Shown here piece by piece: positions 43,896-52,209 of a stretch of 64,000 nt of DNA. Made by a program: the position numbers and the translations under genes. Position 1 is the stretch's first letter, and each line of letters begins with the position of its first letter. Where the stretch lies: NCBI RefSeq assembly GCF_003955715.1, contig NZ_CP034463.1, positions 3,844,001 through 3,908,000 on the forward strand, read 5' to 3'. The stretch comes from Streptomyces aquilus (GTDB taxonomy: Bacteria; Actinomycetota; Actinomycetes; Streptomycetales; Streptomycetaceae). The notes under the pieces were generated by a model. That model was not told the origin of the DNA, ran no database searches, and worked only from the letters and a program-made list of their open reading frames with translations.

Positions 43896-45864
43896 GCGAT
43901 TCGCCGTTGGCCGAGGGAGTCGGCAGCACCAGTGGCGCGGTGCTGCCGTACTGGTTGGCCTGCATGAGGTACATGCGCCGGTAGGGGGAATCAGGTCGAG
44001 CCATGAGCTCCTGGTGGGAACCGCTCTCTACGAGGTGTCCCTCGTCCAGGACATAGATGATGTCGGCGTGCTGGACGCCGGCCATGCGGTGGCTGACGAG
44101 CACGACGGTCTTGCCCTCGTCGGCCAGGCGGCGGATGCGTTCGAAGGATTCGATCTCGGCCTCGGGGTCGAGGGCGGAGGTGGGCTCATCGGCGATGACG
44201 AGGCTCGCCTGCCGGTGCCGCAGCCGGGCTTGCCCGACCGTCTGCCACTGTCCCCCGGACAGTTCCTGACCGCCGCGGAACTGCCGGGCCAGCAGGGTGC
44301 CCAGACCACGGGGAAGGGCGGCGGCGAGCTTGTCGGCGCCCGAGTAGGCGGCAGCGCGGGTGATGTCGTCGTCCGCGTTGCGTTCCGGCTGGCCGATCTG
44401 GATGTTGGTCCGAAGGGTGAAGGGCCAGCGCTGGAAGCCCTGATCGAGAGCGGCCACGTGCCGGAAGATGTCCACCCGGTCGGCCTCGACGAGATCGGTC
44501 TGTCCCCACAGGATTCGGCCGGCCGTGGGCCGGTGCAGGCCGGCGAGGAGCTTCACCGCGGTGGACTTGCCGCTGCCGTTCGCGCCGACCAGGGCGATGA
44601 CGGCTCCGCGCGGGAAGGTCAGGTTCACTTCGTGCAGGGCGGGAGTGTCGCGTTCGGGGTAGGTGAACGACACGTTCTCGAAGGTGACCTGGTCGGGAAA
44701 GTCGCTTACGGGCTGTCCGCCTGTGGGGATGGCCCGGCGTTCGGCTTCGTCACGGAAGTGGTCGAGGTCGCGGACGTAGAGGGACTCCTCGTGCAGCCGC
44801 AGGATGTTGTCGACGAGGGCGCCCAGGCTTGCTGAGCCGGTGCGGATCGCGAGCGCGGCCGTGGCAACGGTGGCGGCGCTCATGTGGCCGGTCAGCCACA
44901 GCGCGCCCAGGCCGGCAAACGTGGCCGCCGACGCGAGGCCGGCCATGGCCGCGGCGATCAGTTCGGTGACCGCGCGGCCGTCGGCAAGGCGGGTCTGTTC
45001 AGCCTCGGCGGTCTGGCCCATCTCGTGGAAGTGATCGAGCAGGAAGGGGCCGACCTGATGGACGCGGATCTCCGTGGCAGATTCCCGGGCGGTGATGAGG
45101 TTGTTGACCAGGCGCTTGGCCCGTTCGTGCTCGATCCACTGCATCCGGGAGGCGTAGCGGCGCCGTGCCACGTGCATGGCGCCCCAGCCACGGGGCAGCG
45201 CGATGAGCAGCAGCAGGGGCAGCAGTACGGGGCTGAGGACCGTGACCACGCCGGCTGCGGCGATGAGGGAGAACACGCCGTTCACCACTGCTACGCAGAC
45301 GCCGATCATGGTGCGGGAGGACTGGGCGCCGAAGTACGCCGAGTCCAGGAGCGTGCGGAACTCGCCGTCTTCGATGGCCTCGAGTTCCGCGCGGGCAGCG
45401 CCCTCCAGGAACTGTTCGGTGGCCAGCCTCTCGACTTTCGGCTCCAGCCGTCCGGTGCCCGCCGTCGAAAGGCAGGCCAGGACGGTGCCGACCACGGCGA
45501 TGATGCAGCCGACGATCAGGGCCGGCAGCGCGGCGTGCAGCCGTGAGGCGTTGTCCCCGTCCTTGAGCAGGGCTTGGATGACCTGGTTGGTGACCAGCAG
45601 CCCGGCGGCTTGGGTGATGCTCTGGCCCACCTCGGCGATCCCGATGGTCAACAGGGCACGGCGGTCCGCCTGCCAGGCCAGGCGCAGGGTGCTGCCCACC
45701 AGCGTCGGAACCATCAGGGCGGCCTGCCCGAATTTGGTGTCCAGTCGCGCGTACTCGTGGCGTACCCAGCCGAAGTCGTAGCGCAGCGCCCCGCCGAAGA
45801 GCGCGACCTCGGACTCGGAGACGGTCTGTTCCGTCTTCCAGACCCGTTTCAGGAGCCGTTTCAT
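43873..45864 (-). CDS. ABC exporter (fused membrane and ATPase domains)
   Basis: Half-transporter of 663 residues. A transmembrane domain (about 55-320) has six hydrophobic segments. The ATPase domain has Walker A VGANGSGKST, the Q-loop in VAALDQGFQRWPFTL, signature LSGGQWQTVGQARL, Walker B LVIADEPTSALDP and switch VSHR. The signature LSGGQW is typical of exporters near peptide and natural-product genes. Its ATG overlaps the Nudix stop (ATGA). It would act as a homodimer, exporting a product of this operon. Confidence 0.92.
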   Translation of the reverse strand: MKRLLKRVWKTEQTVSESEVALFGGALRYDFGWVRHEYARLDTKFGQAALMVPTLVGSTLRLAWQADRRALLTIGIAEVGQSITQAAGLLVTNQVIQALLKDGDNASRLHAALPALIVGCIIAVVGTVLACLSTAGTGRLEPKVERLATEQFLEGAARAELEAIEDGEFRTLLDSAYFGAQSSRTMIGVCVAVVNGVFSLIAAAGVVTVLSPVLLPLLLLIALPRGWGAMHVARRRYASRMQWIEHERAKRLVNNLITARESATEIRVHQVGPFLLDHFHEMGQTAEAEQTRLADGRAVTELIAAAMAGLASAATFAGLGALWLTGHMSAATVATAALAIRTGSASLGALVDNILRLHEESLYVRDLDHFRDEAERRAIPTGGQPVSDFPDQVTFENVSFTYPERDTPALHEVNLTFPRGAVIALVGANGSGKSTAVKLLAGLHRPTAGRILWGQTDLVEADRVDIFRHVAALDQGFQRWPFTLRTNIQIGQPERNADDDITRAAAYSGADKLAAALPRGLGTLLARQFRGGQELSGGQWQTVGQARLRHRQASLVIADEPTSALDPEAEIESFERIRRLADEGKTVVLVSHRMAGVQHADIIYVLDEGHLVESGSHQELMARPDSPYRRMYLMQANQYGSTAPLVLPTPSANGESHAASTPD

Positions 45865-46430
45865 CGCGCCTCCGATACGACCGAGCTGGACAGGACGTGG
45901 GACTTGCCGTCGATCAGAGCGGCCGGCACACCAGCGAGGAGCGCGGCGTACGCCGCCTGGATGCGGCGGGCGAGGCGGTGCGGCAGCCGCGCGAGGGCCT
46001 CCTCGACGGGGAGGAACTCGGCGGCGCCGATCTCCCCGTCCGCGAAGCGCAGGGACTGCGTCTGCTGGTCGGTGAGGGGACCCACGTGGAACACCGTGAC
46101 GACCATGGCCCGCCCGTACCGGGCAGCGGGGACCTGGTCCAGGACGAGGAACCGGCCGATCGGTACGCCGGTCAGGTCGAGTTCCTCGGCCAGTTCACGT
46201 TCCAGGCCCTCGATCTGCGTTTCGTCTGCCTGGACCATGCCGCCGGGCATGTCGAAGCCGTCCTTGTAGGTCGGGTCAACCACGAGAATGCGGCCGTCAG
46301 CATCGGTGATCAAGGCCGTGCAGGAGGCCATGGGTGCCTCGAGCTGGGCCCAGTACGCCCGTTGCTCGTCGGTGACCACGCGGTCAGGGCTGCCGACAGT
46401 CTGTTCGGTCGTGTCAGGTTCGCCGGACAT
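45861..46430 (-). CDS. Nudix hydrolase
   Basis: 189 residues. The Nudix box lies in FDMPGGMVQADETQIEGLER followed by ELAEELDL, close to G-x5-E-x7-REUxEE, although the second half is ERELAEEL. RILVVDPTYKDGFDMPGG is the preceding strand. The ATG start is 86 bases after the two-domain Nudix gene, and the stop overlaps the ABC exporter start. The two neighbouring Nudix genes share the VVDPTY/VLDPAY wording, suggesting duplication within the operon. Confidence 0.9.
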   Translation of the reverse strand: MSGEPDTTEQTVGSPDRVVTDEQRAYWAQLEAPMASCTALITDADGRILVVDPTYKDGFDMPGGMVQADETQIEGLERELAEELDLTGVPIGRFLVLDQVPAARYGRAMVVTVFHVGPLTDQQTQSLRFADGEIGAAEFLPVEEALARLPHRLARRIQAAYAALLAGVPAALIDGKSHVLSSSVVSEAR

Positions 46431-46516
46431 GAGAGTCCTCCTCCAGGGCCAGAAAGGCGGTGCAGGGCGTCGCGCCGGCAGGACTCCGGCACGAGGGTGC
46501 GCGTCACGTGCGGACG

Positions 46517-47647
46517 TCAGGGCAGGAGGGCCGCCATGCCCGTGTGAGGGATCTCGATCGCGGCCTGCGGCGGACTCAGCGGAATCCCCCAGCGGATTGC
46601 CGCCGTTTGGGCCGCGTACTCGGCCTGTTCGACTCCGGCGCGTCCAAGGCCGAGCAGCTCGCTCGCCTGCACCGGGCTGACCAGCAGCCGACTGTAGGTG
46701 ATGCGGGTCGCGACATCCGGTGCCGCCGGCCCCAGGGAGTCGATGCGTGCGATGTAACGCGCCCGGGCGTTCGCCCCGGTGCCTGGGCCGTAGACCGCAC
46801 CGTCCGGATCGAGGAGGTAGCCGAGGTAGACGGCATCGTGCAGGCGCAGAGCCGCCTCTTCGGCGGCTTCACGCAGTGCTGCCGCCTTCGGCCCGTCATC
46901 GTCCGTTTCGACCGTTCCGCCCGGCAGGACGACATGGCCGTCGCGCGGATCCACGAGGACGACGACCCGGCCGAGCGGGTCGAATGCCCACACCCACGCT
47001 TGCTTCACGGGAAGGCCGGCGGCGGGCTCCATGGCCGGGTGCCATGCGATGTCCTGGTAGCCGATCGCAATACGCGGGACGACGTCCAATCGCTGCAGTG
47101 CCCGTCCGAGCCCGACGCTCTCACCGTCCTCCAGCACGGCGGGTCCGGCACGGTCGATCCGGGCACGCAAGGCAGCGAGCATCCGTCGCCTCTCGATCGG
47201 GCGCATGCGGCGTGCGGCCTGCGCCGGCGGAAGGAAGTGGAACGAGGTGATCTCGTTCTCGGGCAAGCGAATCCGGGCGATGTCGCTCTCCTCCAGGACG
47301 CCACCGTCCCAAATGGAGACGGTTTCACCGGGAAAGCCGCACACCGTCCCAAACTCCGGATTGCCCCTGCTGACCCAGTCCACCGCCAGCAGCTGGCGTA
47401 CACCGACGGACAGCCCGAGTTCCTCGGCCACCTCGCGCACCGCCCCGGCCGACGGCCGCTCCGCCTGGTCCACGCCCCCACCGGGCAACAGCAGCTTTCC
47501 AGGCCGGTACGCGGGATCCAGGACCAAAACCCTGCCCTCTGCATCGGTGAACAGCACCGCAGCCCCACCCCAGAAAACCGCGCGTGAACGCGCATAGTCC
47601 TCCGGCGCCATCAAACCCACCGGCTCACGCACGTCGTCAGCAGGCAT
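46517..47647 (-). CDS. Two-domain Nudix hydrolase
   Basis: 376 residues with two Nudix folds in tandem. The first box, GGGVDQAERPSAGAVREVAE then ELGL, is canonical. The second, GGTVETDDDGPKAAALREAA then EEAAL, has Asp in place of the first Glu and one extra residue, so it may be inactive or altered in specificity. The first half (RVLVLDPAYRPGKLLLPGG) resembles the Nudix at 45861. ATG start, overlapping the upstream Nudix stop by 11 bases. Tandem Nudix proteins can act as sensor-enzyme hybrids. Substrate unknown. Confidence 0.9.
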   Translation of the reverse strand: MPADDVREPVGLMAPEDYARSRAVFWGGAAVLFTDAEGRVLVLDPAYRPGKLLLPGGGVDQAERPSAGAVREVAEELGLSVGVRQLLAVDWVSRGNPEFGTVCGFPGETVSIWDGGVLEESDIARIRLPENEITSFHFLPPAQAARRMRPIERRRMLAALRARIDRAGPAVLEDGESVGLGRALQRLDVVPRIAIGYQDIAWHPAMEPAAGLPVKQAWVWAFDPLGRVVVLVDPRDGHVVLPGGTVETDDDGPKAAALREAAEEAALRLHDAVYLGYLLDPDGAVYGPGTGANARARYIARIDSLGPAAPDVATRITYSRLLVSPVQASELLGLGRAGVEQAEYAAQTAAIRWGIPLSPPQAAIEIPHTGMAALLP

Positions 47648-48083
47648 CGGGCCACCCCACCGTGCTCGCGCTCTGGCCCCGCTGAATACAGATCAGGGCC
47701 TGGCGGGTGTAGCGCACGAGCTTCTCCGGCAGAGCCGAGAGCGGCCACCACCGTAGCTCTGCACACTTGTCCGGTTCTGCGGCATGAGGCCGCCCGGCGT
47801 ACTGATTGGCGGTGAAGAAGACTTGGAGCCGACTCTCGCGAGTCTTGGGGTCGTAGTCGTGGACCGTGTGCGCGACCACCAAGTCCGCCTCTTCGAGAGC
47901 GATGCCCAGCTCCTCCCGAGCCTCACGGACCATGCCGGCGAGGAAGGACTCACCCTCCTCAAGATGGCCGGCCGGAACATGCCACCAGCCGTCACACCAA
48001 GCGGTGCCTGCACGGAGACCGAGCAGCACCCGGTCACCCTGAACCAGGACTAAGTGAAGTCCGATCACACAACGGTGTGGCAA
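47637..48083 (-). CDS. Nudix hydrolase (MutT-like), first gene of the minus-strand operon
   Basis: 148 residues, TTG start with AAGGAG six bases before it, the best-placed start in the frame. The box GHLEEGESFLAGMVREAREE then LGI is canonical. WWHVPAGHLEEGES and VHDYDPKTRESRLQVFF fit MutT-type enzymes that sanitise oxidised or modified nucleotides. Its 3' end overlaps the two-domain Nudix gene. The frame continues far upstream, but that stretch shows no protein-like content. Confidence 0.88.
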   Translation of the reverse strand: MPHRCVIGLHLVLVQGDRVLLGLRAGTAWCDGWWHVPAGHLEEGESFLAGMVREAREELGIALEEADLVVAHTVHDYDPKTRESRLQVFFTANQYAGRPHAAEPDKCAELRWWPLSALPEKLVRYTRQALICIQRGQSASTVGWPDAC

Positions 48084-49143
48084 GACCTTCTCCTTCTCGA
48101 CATGCCGGTGGCGAAGGACAGTTGATCGCGCAGGCCGCAAGGCAGGCCCTCGGGTGCAGGACGACCCGTTCTGGGAACGCGGCACTTGCGCACGCGGCCT
48201 CGTGCCACGTAATGGCATGGGTTGGGTCAACGCCTCAGCAGGAGCGTCGGGGCGATATCGACGGCGCCTGACAGGCAGCACACACGGCACAGCGGGGCCT
48301 CCCGAGCATAAGGAAAACAATGCGTACGCCGCCTGTGACCGCAGCGACTCGGGTGCCCGTTGCCGGACTCCGCCGAGTCTATCTAGCCTGAGTCCTAAGG
48401 TCGTTGGGCAAATCGGTGTTCGCGACGCTTCCACTCGTTGCGGTACTTCTCCGGAGCCTCGGGCGCGTCGCGGCGTACGACGACCGGGCAGCCGAGCCGC
48501 GACAAGGGCTGTCGCCCGCGCGTCCTCGCGTGTCGACTCCAGCGTTCCCGGGCAACGGCTGCCGGAGGCCACCGGCGATCCATCGCCGCCCCGAGTCTCC
48601 AAACTCCGCACACAGCCACTCGACGCAAGAACCTGTTGCCTGGGCGACGGCAGCAGCACGGGCCGTCGAACGAGTAGATGTGTCGTTGACACGAAAATGC
48701 CTAACACCCCTGCGTCACAGCACAGATAGACTCGTCAACGTCCGGCAACGGGCACCCGGGCGTCGCGGTCACAGACGGCTTTGGACAGGATTCTTCGTCC
48801 CCGGGAGCGCCGTCTCGTGACGCCACGTTCATGCCAGAGCCGACTCGCCAACGAGTTCACCGTTGTCGACGTCGACCACCTCGCTCAGCACGGATCCGGC
48901 CCGGCTGGAGGCCGCCGAACGCGCGCTGCTGGACCGCGCCTTTTCCCCCTCGCTGAGCGCGTTGCTGCCTGGCGCGAGACCCGGGTAGCGACCCTCGATC
49001 GGCGCCCGCCTCCCTGAACCCTTGCCTCCAGGTGGGGAGCGATCCTACTCGCCGCACGCCTGAGCCGAGTCACCGCCGTTGCAACGCCGCCCAACCCGTG
49101 GGCTGGGCGTTTCCACGTCGTCTGCCGATCGAAGGAGGGCGTC
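48084..49143. other. 1.06-kb divergent intergenic region
   Basis: It separates the minus-strand Nudix operon from the plus-strand UGM operon and should contain both promoters. ORFs of up to 138 codons exist on both strands but have no recognisable content or ribosome-binding sites. A 41-residue TTG-start frame (48863-48988) reading STDPARLEAAERALLDRAFS looks protein-like and may be a gene remnant. Confidence 0.55.
49088..49109 (+). promoter_or_regulatory. Hairpin in the leader of the UGM operon
   Basis: CGCCCA and TGGGCG enclose a further CCC/GGG pairing and are followed by TTTCC. The structure lies 35 bases before the UGM start codon and could be an attenuator or a terminator of upstream transcription. 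Confidence 0.35.
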
Positions 49144-50574
49144 ATGCCCCACCCCACGCACACGCCAGACACCGGCCGGATCGTCATACTCGGGGCCGGA
49201 CCATGCGGTCTGGCCTGCGCCGACGAGCTGACCCGCCTCGGCCACCGCGACTTCCTGCTGCTGGAGTCCGCGTCCACCCCAGGCGGGCTCGCCTCCTCCG
49301 TAGTGGACGCGGCCGGCTTCACGTGGGACCTGGGCGGCCACGTGGTCTTCTCCCACTTCGGCGAGTTTGACCGGCTGCTGGCCGATCTGTTCACCGCAGA
49401 GGAACTGCTGTACCACGACCGCTCCTCCTACATCCGCTACGGCGACGGATGGATGCCCTACCCCTTCCAGCACCACCTCCATCACCTCCCGCCAAGGGAC
49501 GCTACGGCCTGCCTTAGTGATCTCCTGGCTGCACGTCACGTCAGCAGCGGGGAACCCTCGGCACCGGCGGACTTCGCGACGTGGCTGGGCACCATGTACG
49601 GGCAGGCCCTGGTGGACCGCTTCTTCGCCCCGTACAACACCAAGGTCTGGGCGACGCCGCTTGAGGACATGGGTTCGGCGTGGGTGGCCGAGCGGGTGGC
49701 CCCTGTAGAGGTCGAGGAGATTCTGGCCGCGTTCGCCGGAACCGCAGCACCCGCGCGCCGGTGGGGTCCGAACGCCACCTTCGCCTTCCCCACGTCCGGC
49801 GGCACGGGCGAAATCTGGCACCGGCTCGCCGTCCGCATCGACGCTGGCCACCTGCGCACCCAGACTCACGTGGTCGCCGTCGATCCCACCACCCGCACCG
49901 TCATCCTCGCCGACGGCGAGAGAGTCGGCTACGACCACCTAGTGGCCACCGGCCCGCTCGACCAGCTCACCGCCATGACCGCCACATGCCCGTCCTCGCT
50001 CCGGACGGCCGCCCGGAGCCTGCGGCACACCACCGTGGCCATGGTCGGCCTGGGCTACAAGACACCGACCACGGACAGCCGGTCCTGGCTCTACTTCCCG
50101 CAGCCCGACATCCCCTTCTACCGGGCCACGAACTTCAGCAAGTACGCACCCGCCAACGTCCCCTGCGCCGACACGGGCACCTACAGCGCCTGGATGACCG
50201 AGACCTCCCTCGCCGCCGGCCAAAGCCTCGACCACCATGCTCTGGTCCGCTCGTGCGATCAGGCACTTCGCCGTCATGGCCTGGTGCCCGAGCACACGCC
50301 GCTCGCCAGCACCCATGTCGAGGTGATCCCGTACGCCTACCCGGTGCCCACCATGGGGCGGGACGAGGTCTTGGCGCAGGTAGTGCCGTGGATGGAAGCC
50401 CACGGGATCTACCCTCGGGGCCGGTTCGGGACCTGGCGCTATGAGATCGGCAACATGGACCACGCGGTCAAGATGGGCATCGACGTCGCCCGTCGCCTGC
50501 TGAACGGAACGCCCGAGGAACTCCTCGCCTCCGCACCCGCCCTGACCGCGGTCCGGGTGGAGTGCCGATCATGA
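49144..50574 (+). CDS. glf: UDP-galactopyranose mutase, eukaryotic type
   Basis: Flavoenzyme of 476 residues, ATG start after GAAGGAGG. FAD-binding VILGAGPCGLACADEL (14-29) and GGLAS are followed by GGHVVFSH, whose His66 corresponds to the conserved His next to FAD in fungal UGM. Other blocks match fungal and protozoan UGMs far better than bacterial Glf: YPFQ, PYNTKVWATP, WVAERVA, WGPNATFAFPTSGGTGEIW, PFYRATNFSKYAP and GRFGTWRYEIGNMDHAVKMG. The Arg residues in ERVA and FYRAT that hold the UDP diphosphate appear retained. It should interconvert UDP-galactopyranose and UDP-galactofuranose in the cytosol, or act on a related nucleotide sugar. It leads a seven-gene operon with glycosyltransferases. 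Confidence 0.88.
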   Translation: MPHPTHTPDTGRIVILGAGPCGLACADELTRLGHRDFLLLESASTPGGLASSVVDAAGFTWDLGGHVVFSHFGEFDRLLADLFTAEELLYHDRSSYIRYGDGWMPYPFQHHLHHLPPRDATACLSDLLAARHVSSGEPSAPADFATWLGTMYGQALVDRFFAPYNTKVWATPLEDMGSAWVAERVAPVEVEEILAAFAGTAAPARRWGPNATFAFPTSGGTGEIWHRLAVRIDAGHLRTQTHVVAVDPTTRTVILADGERVGYDHLVATGPLDQLTAMTATCPSSLRTAARSLRHTTVAMVGLGYKTPTTDSRSWLYFPQPDIPFYRATNFSKYAPANVPCADTGTYSAWMTETSLAAGQSLDHHALVRSCDQALRRHGLVPEHTPLASTHVEVIPYAYPVPTMGRDEVLAQVVPWMEAHGIYPRGRFGTWRYEIGNMDHAVKMGIDVARRLLNGTPEELLASAPALTAVRVECRS

Positions 50575-51656
50575 CCGGCGCGAAGACGGCCATGGTGATG
50601 TTCGCCGGACACCGCTTCCACGCCGTCACCGACGTCGCCTTCTACGCCGCCCAAGCGCGGTACCTTCGGGCCTTCGTCCCCGAGCGCCAGCTCGCCCCAC
50701 CGTGTGGGGAGAAGACGACAGTCCGGATCCGCCACGACGCGGGCTCCTTCCAGAACCGGATCGCCCGCGCCGCGGGCGCCCCGTCACTGACCGTGGTGCC
50801 GTTCCGCGGCGAGCCGTACCGCTCCTGCCAACTCGAACAGATCACCTGGTGGCGGCCTGGCCCCGACACGCATCTGCCCCAGGACCACCTCTACGCTCGG
50901 GATGCGGCAGGTCGGCTATCCGTGCTCCTAACCCCTGGAGCCGAGCGCGGCGAGCGGTACCTGATGCGCGTCGTCCGCGAGGTCGTGATGCGCTGCGCCG
51001 AGAATCGCGGCTTGACCTCCTTTCACGCCGCAGCCGCTGCCCTCGACGACCACGGCGTGCTCATCGCCGCCCCCTCCGGGTCGGGCAAGACCACCGTGCT
51101 GACCGCGCTGGCCGCCCACCGCGGGGCCGACCTGATCGCCTCCGACCGAGCGCTGATCACCGCCGACGCCGGCGTGGTGGCCGGAGTGCCGATCTCCGTC
51201 CGGATCGGCGGCGGCACCCTGTCCGCAGTCGCCCCGCGCGAGGGCCTGCCGAAACCGCACACGCTGCCCGACGCATTCGGCAGCAGCCGAAAAGCTGCCC
51301 TGACCCCACGCGAGTTCGCCCGCGCCTTCTCCTCTCGCGTGCAGGAGACGGCGCCACTGCGGCTCGTAGTCATCCCACAGCTCCGCGAGGAAGACCACAG
51401 CCTGGGCAGCCGCGTCCTCGGCGCGGCGCAGGCCCGCACCGCTCTTGCCGCGGCATGCTGCACCCCGCACGACGAGGACTGGCGGGAGCCCTGGTTCGCC
51501 GTCCGGACGCGGCCCGTGGACGACCTGGCCTGCCAAGCCGCCGCCCTCATCGAGAACCTCATCGCCACGGTGCCCGTCCTCGCGATCACGGCCGGCGTAC
51601 ACAGTCCTGCCCTGTTGGAGCGGATCGCCGACACGGTGACGGGGAGGCTCCCGTGA
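50571..51656 (+). CDS. HPr-kinase-like P-loop protein
   Basis: 361 residues, ATG overlapping the UGM stop (ATGA). Walker A APSGSGKTT lies at 167-175 after SFHAAAAALDDHGVLIA, the arrangement of the HprK C-terminal domain and its relatives in RiPP and polysaccharide clusters. LIASDRALI supplies an acidic residue after the P-loop. The N-terminal 150 residues are unlike the HPr-kinase regulatory domain. No PTS HPr gene is present, so the substrate is probably a sugar or small molecule made by the operon. Catalytic function is inferred. Confidence 0.8.
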   Translation: MTGAKTAMVMFAGHRFHAVTDVAFYAAQARYLRAFVPERQLAPPCGEKTTVRIRHDAGSFQNRIARAAGAPSLTVVPFRGEPYRSCQLEQITWWRPGPDTHLPQDHLYARDAAGRLSVLLTPGAERGERYLMRVVREVVMRCAENRGLTSFHAAAAALDDHGVLIAAPSGSGKTTVLTALAAHRGADLIASDRALITADAGVVAGVPISVRIGGGTLSAVAPREGLPKPHTLPDAFGSSRKAALTPREFARAFSSRVQETAPLRLVVIPQLREEDHSLGSRVLGAAQARTALAAACCTPHDEDWREPWFAVRTRPVDDLACQAAALIENLIATVPVLAITAGVHSPALLERIADTVTGRLP

Positions 51657-52204
51657 CACCCAGCCGTATAGCCCTGATCGGACCGGTCGCCTCGGGCAAG
51701 TCGACGCTGGCCGCAGCGCTCTCCGCCCACACCGGCCTGCCCGGCATCGACCTCGACGAGCTGTTCTGGGGGCCCGATTGGACTCCCCTGGACACACCCG
51801 TCTTCCACAAGGGCGTCCGTGACCGCCTCGCCGGACCGGCGTGGATCGCGGACGGCAACTACGGCGGCGAGGTCGCCGAGATGCTCCTGGAACGTGCCGA
51901 GCTGGTGCTGTGGCTCGATTTGCCGCTGCGGGTCTGCCTGCCCCGGCTGGTCAGCCGCTCGCTGCGCCGGGCCGCCACCGGCGAAGAGCTGTTCGCCGGA
52001 AACCGGGAGACCTTCCGCCACTTGCTGGCCCCGGACTCCATCCTGCGCTGGGGGCCTCTGCACCACCACCGGCACCGCCGACGCTGGTCCGAGCGCCTCC
52101 ACCCCAACCGCACGGCCGGCTTGACTGTGGTGCGCCTCGACCGGCCCGCCGCCATCACCGCGCAGCTGCGCCGGCTCGGCCTGCTGCCCGCAACAGAGAG
52201 GTGA
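51653..52204 (+). CDS. Small P-loop kinase (adenylate-kinase / topology-modulator-like)
   Basis: 183 residues, GTG start overlapping the preceding stop (GTGA). Walker A is GPVASGKST at 10-18. GIDLDELFWGPDWTPLD and ADGNYGGEVAEMLLERAELVLWLDLP are hallmarks of the AAA family of adenylate-kinase-like proteins often named FlaR or topology modulation protein. RLVSRSLRRA is the lid region. It phosphorylates an unknown small substrate. The gene sits between the HPr-kinase-like and glycosyltransferase genes. Confidence 0.88.
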   Translation: MTPSRIALIGPVASGKSTLAAALSAHTGLPGIDLDELFWGPDWTPLDTPVFHKGVRDRLAGPAWIADGNYGGEVAEMLLERAELVLWLDLPLRVCLPRLVSRSLRRAATGEELFAGNRETFRHLLAPDSILRWGPLHHHRHRRRWSERLHPNRTAGLTVVRLDRPAAITAQLRRLGLLPATER

Positions 52205-52209
52205 CGCGC

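Noticed and set aside
48404..48820. 138-codon plus-strand ORF and overlapping minus-strand ORFs in the divergent gap
   Set aside because: No ribosome-binding site, no recognisable content and similar open frames on both strands.
49144..50574. Protoporphyrinogen oxidase as the identity of the FAD protein
   Set aside because: Although hemC-like lies nearby, the sequence blocks match eukaryotic-type UDP-galactopyranose mutase throughout, and it is coupled to glycosyltransferase genes.
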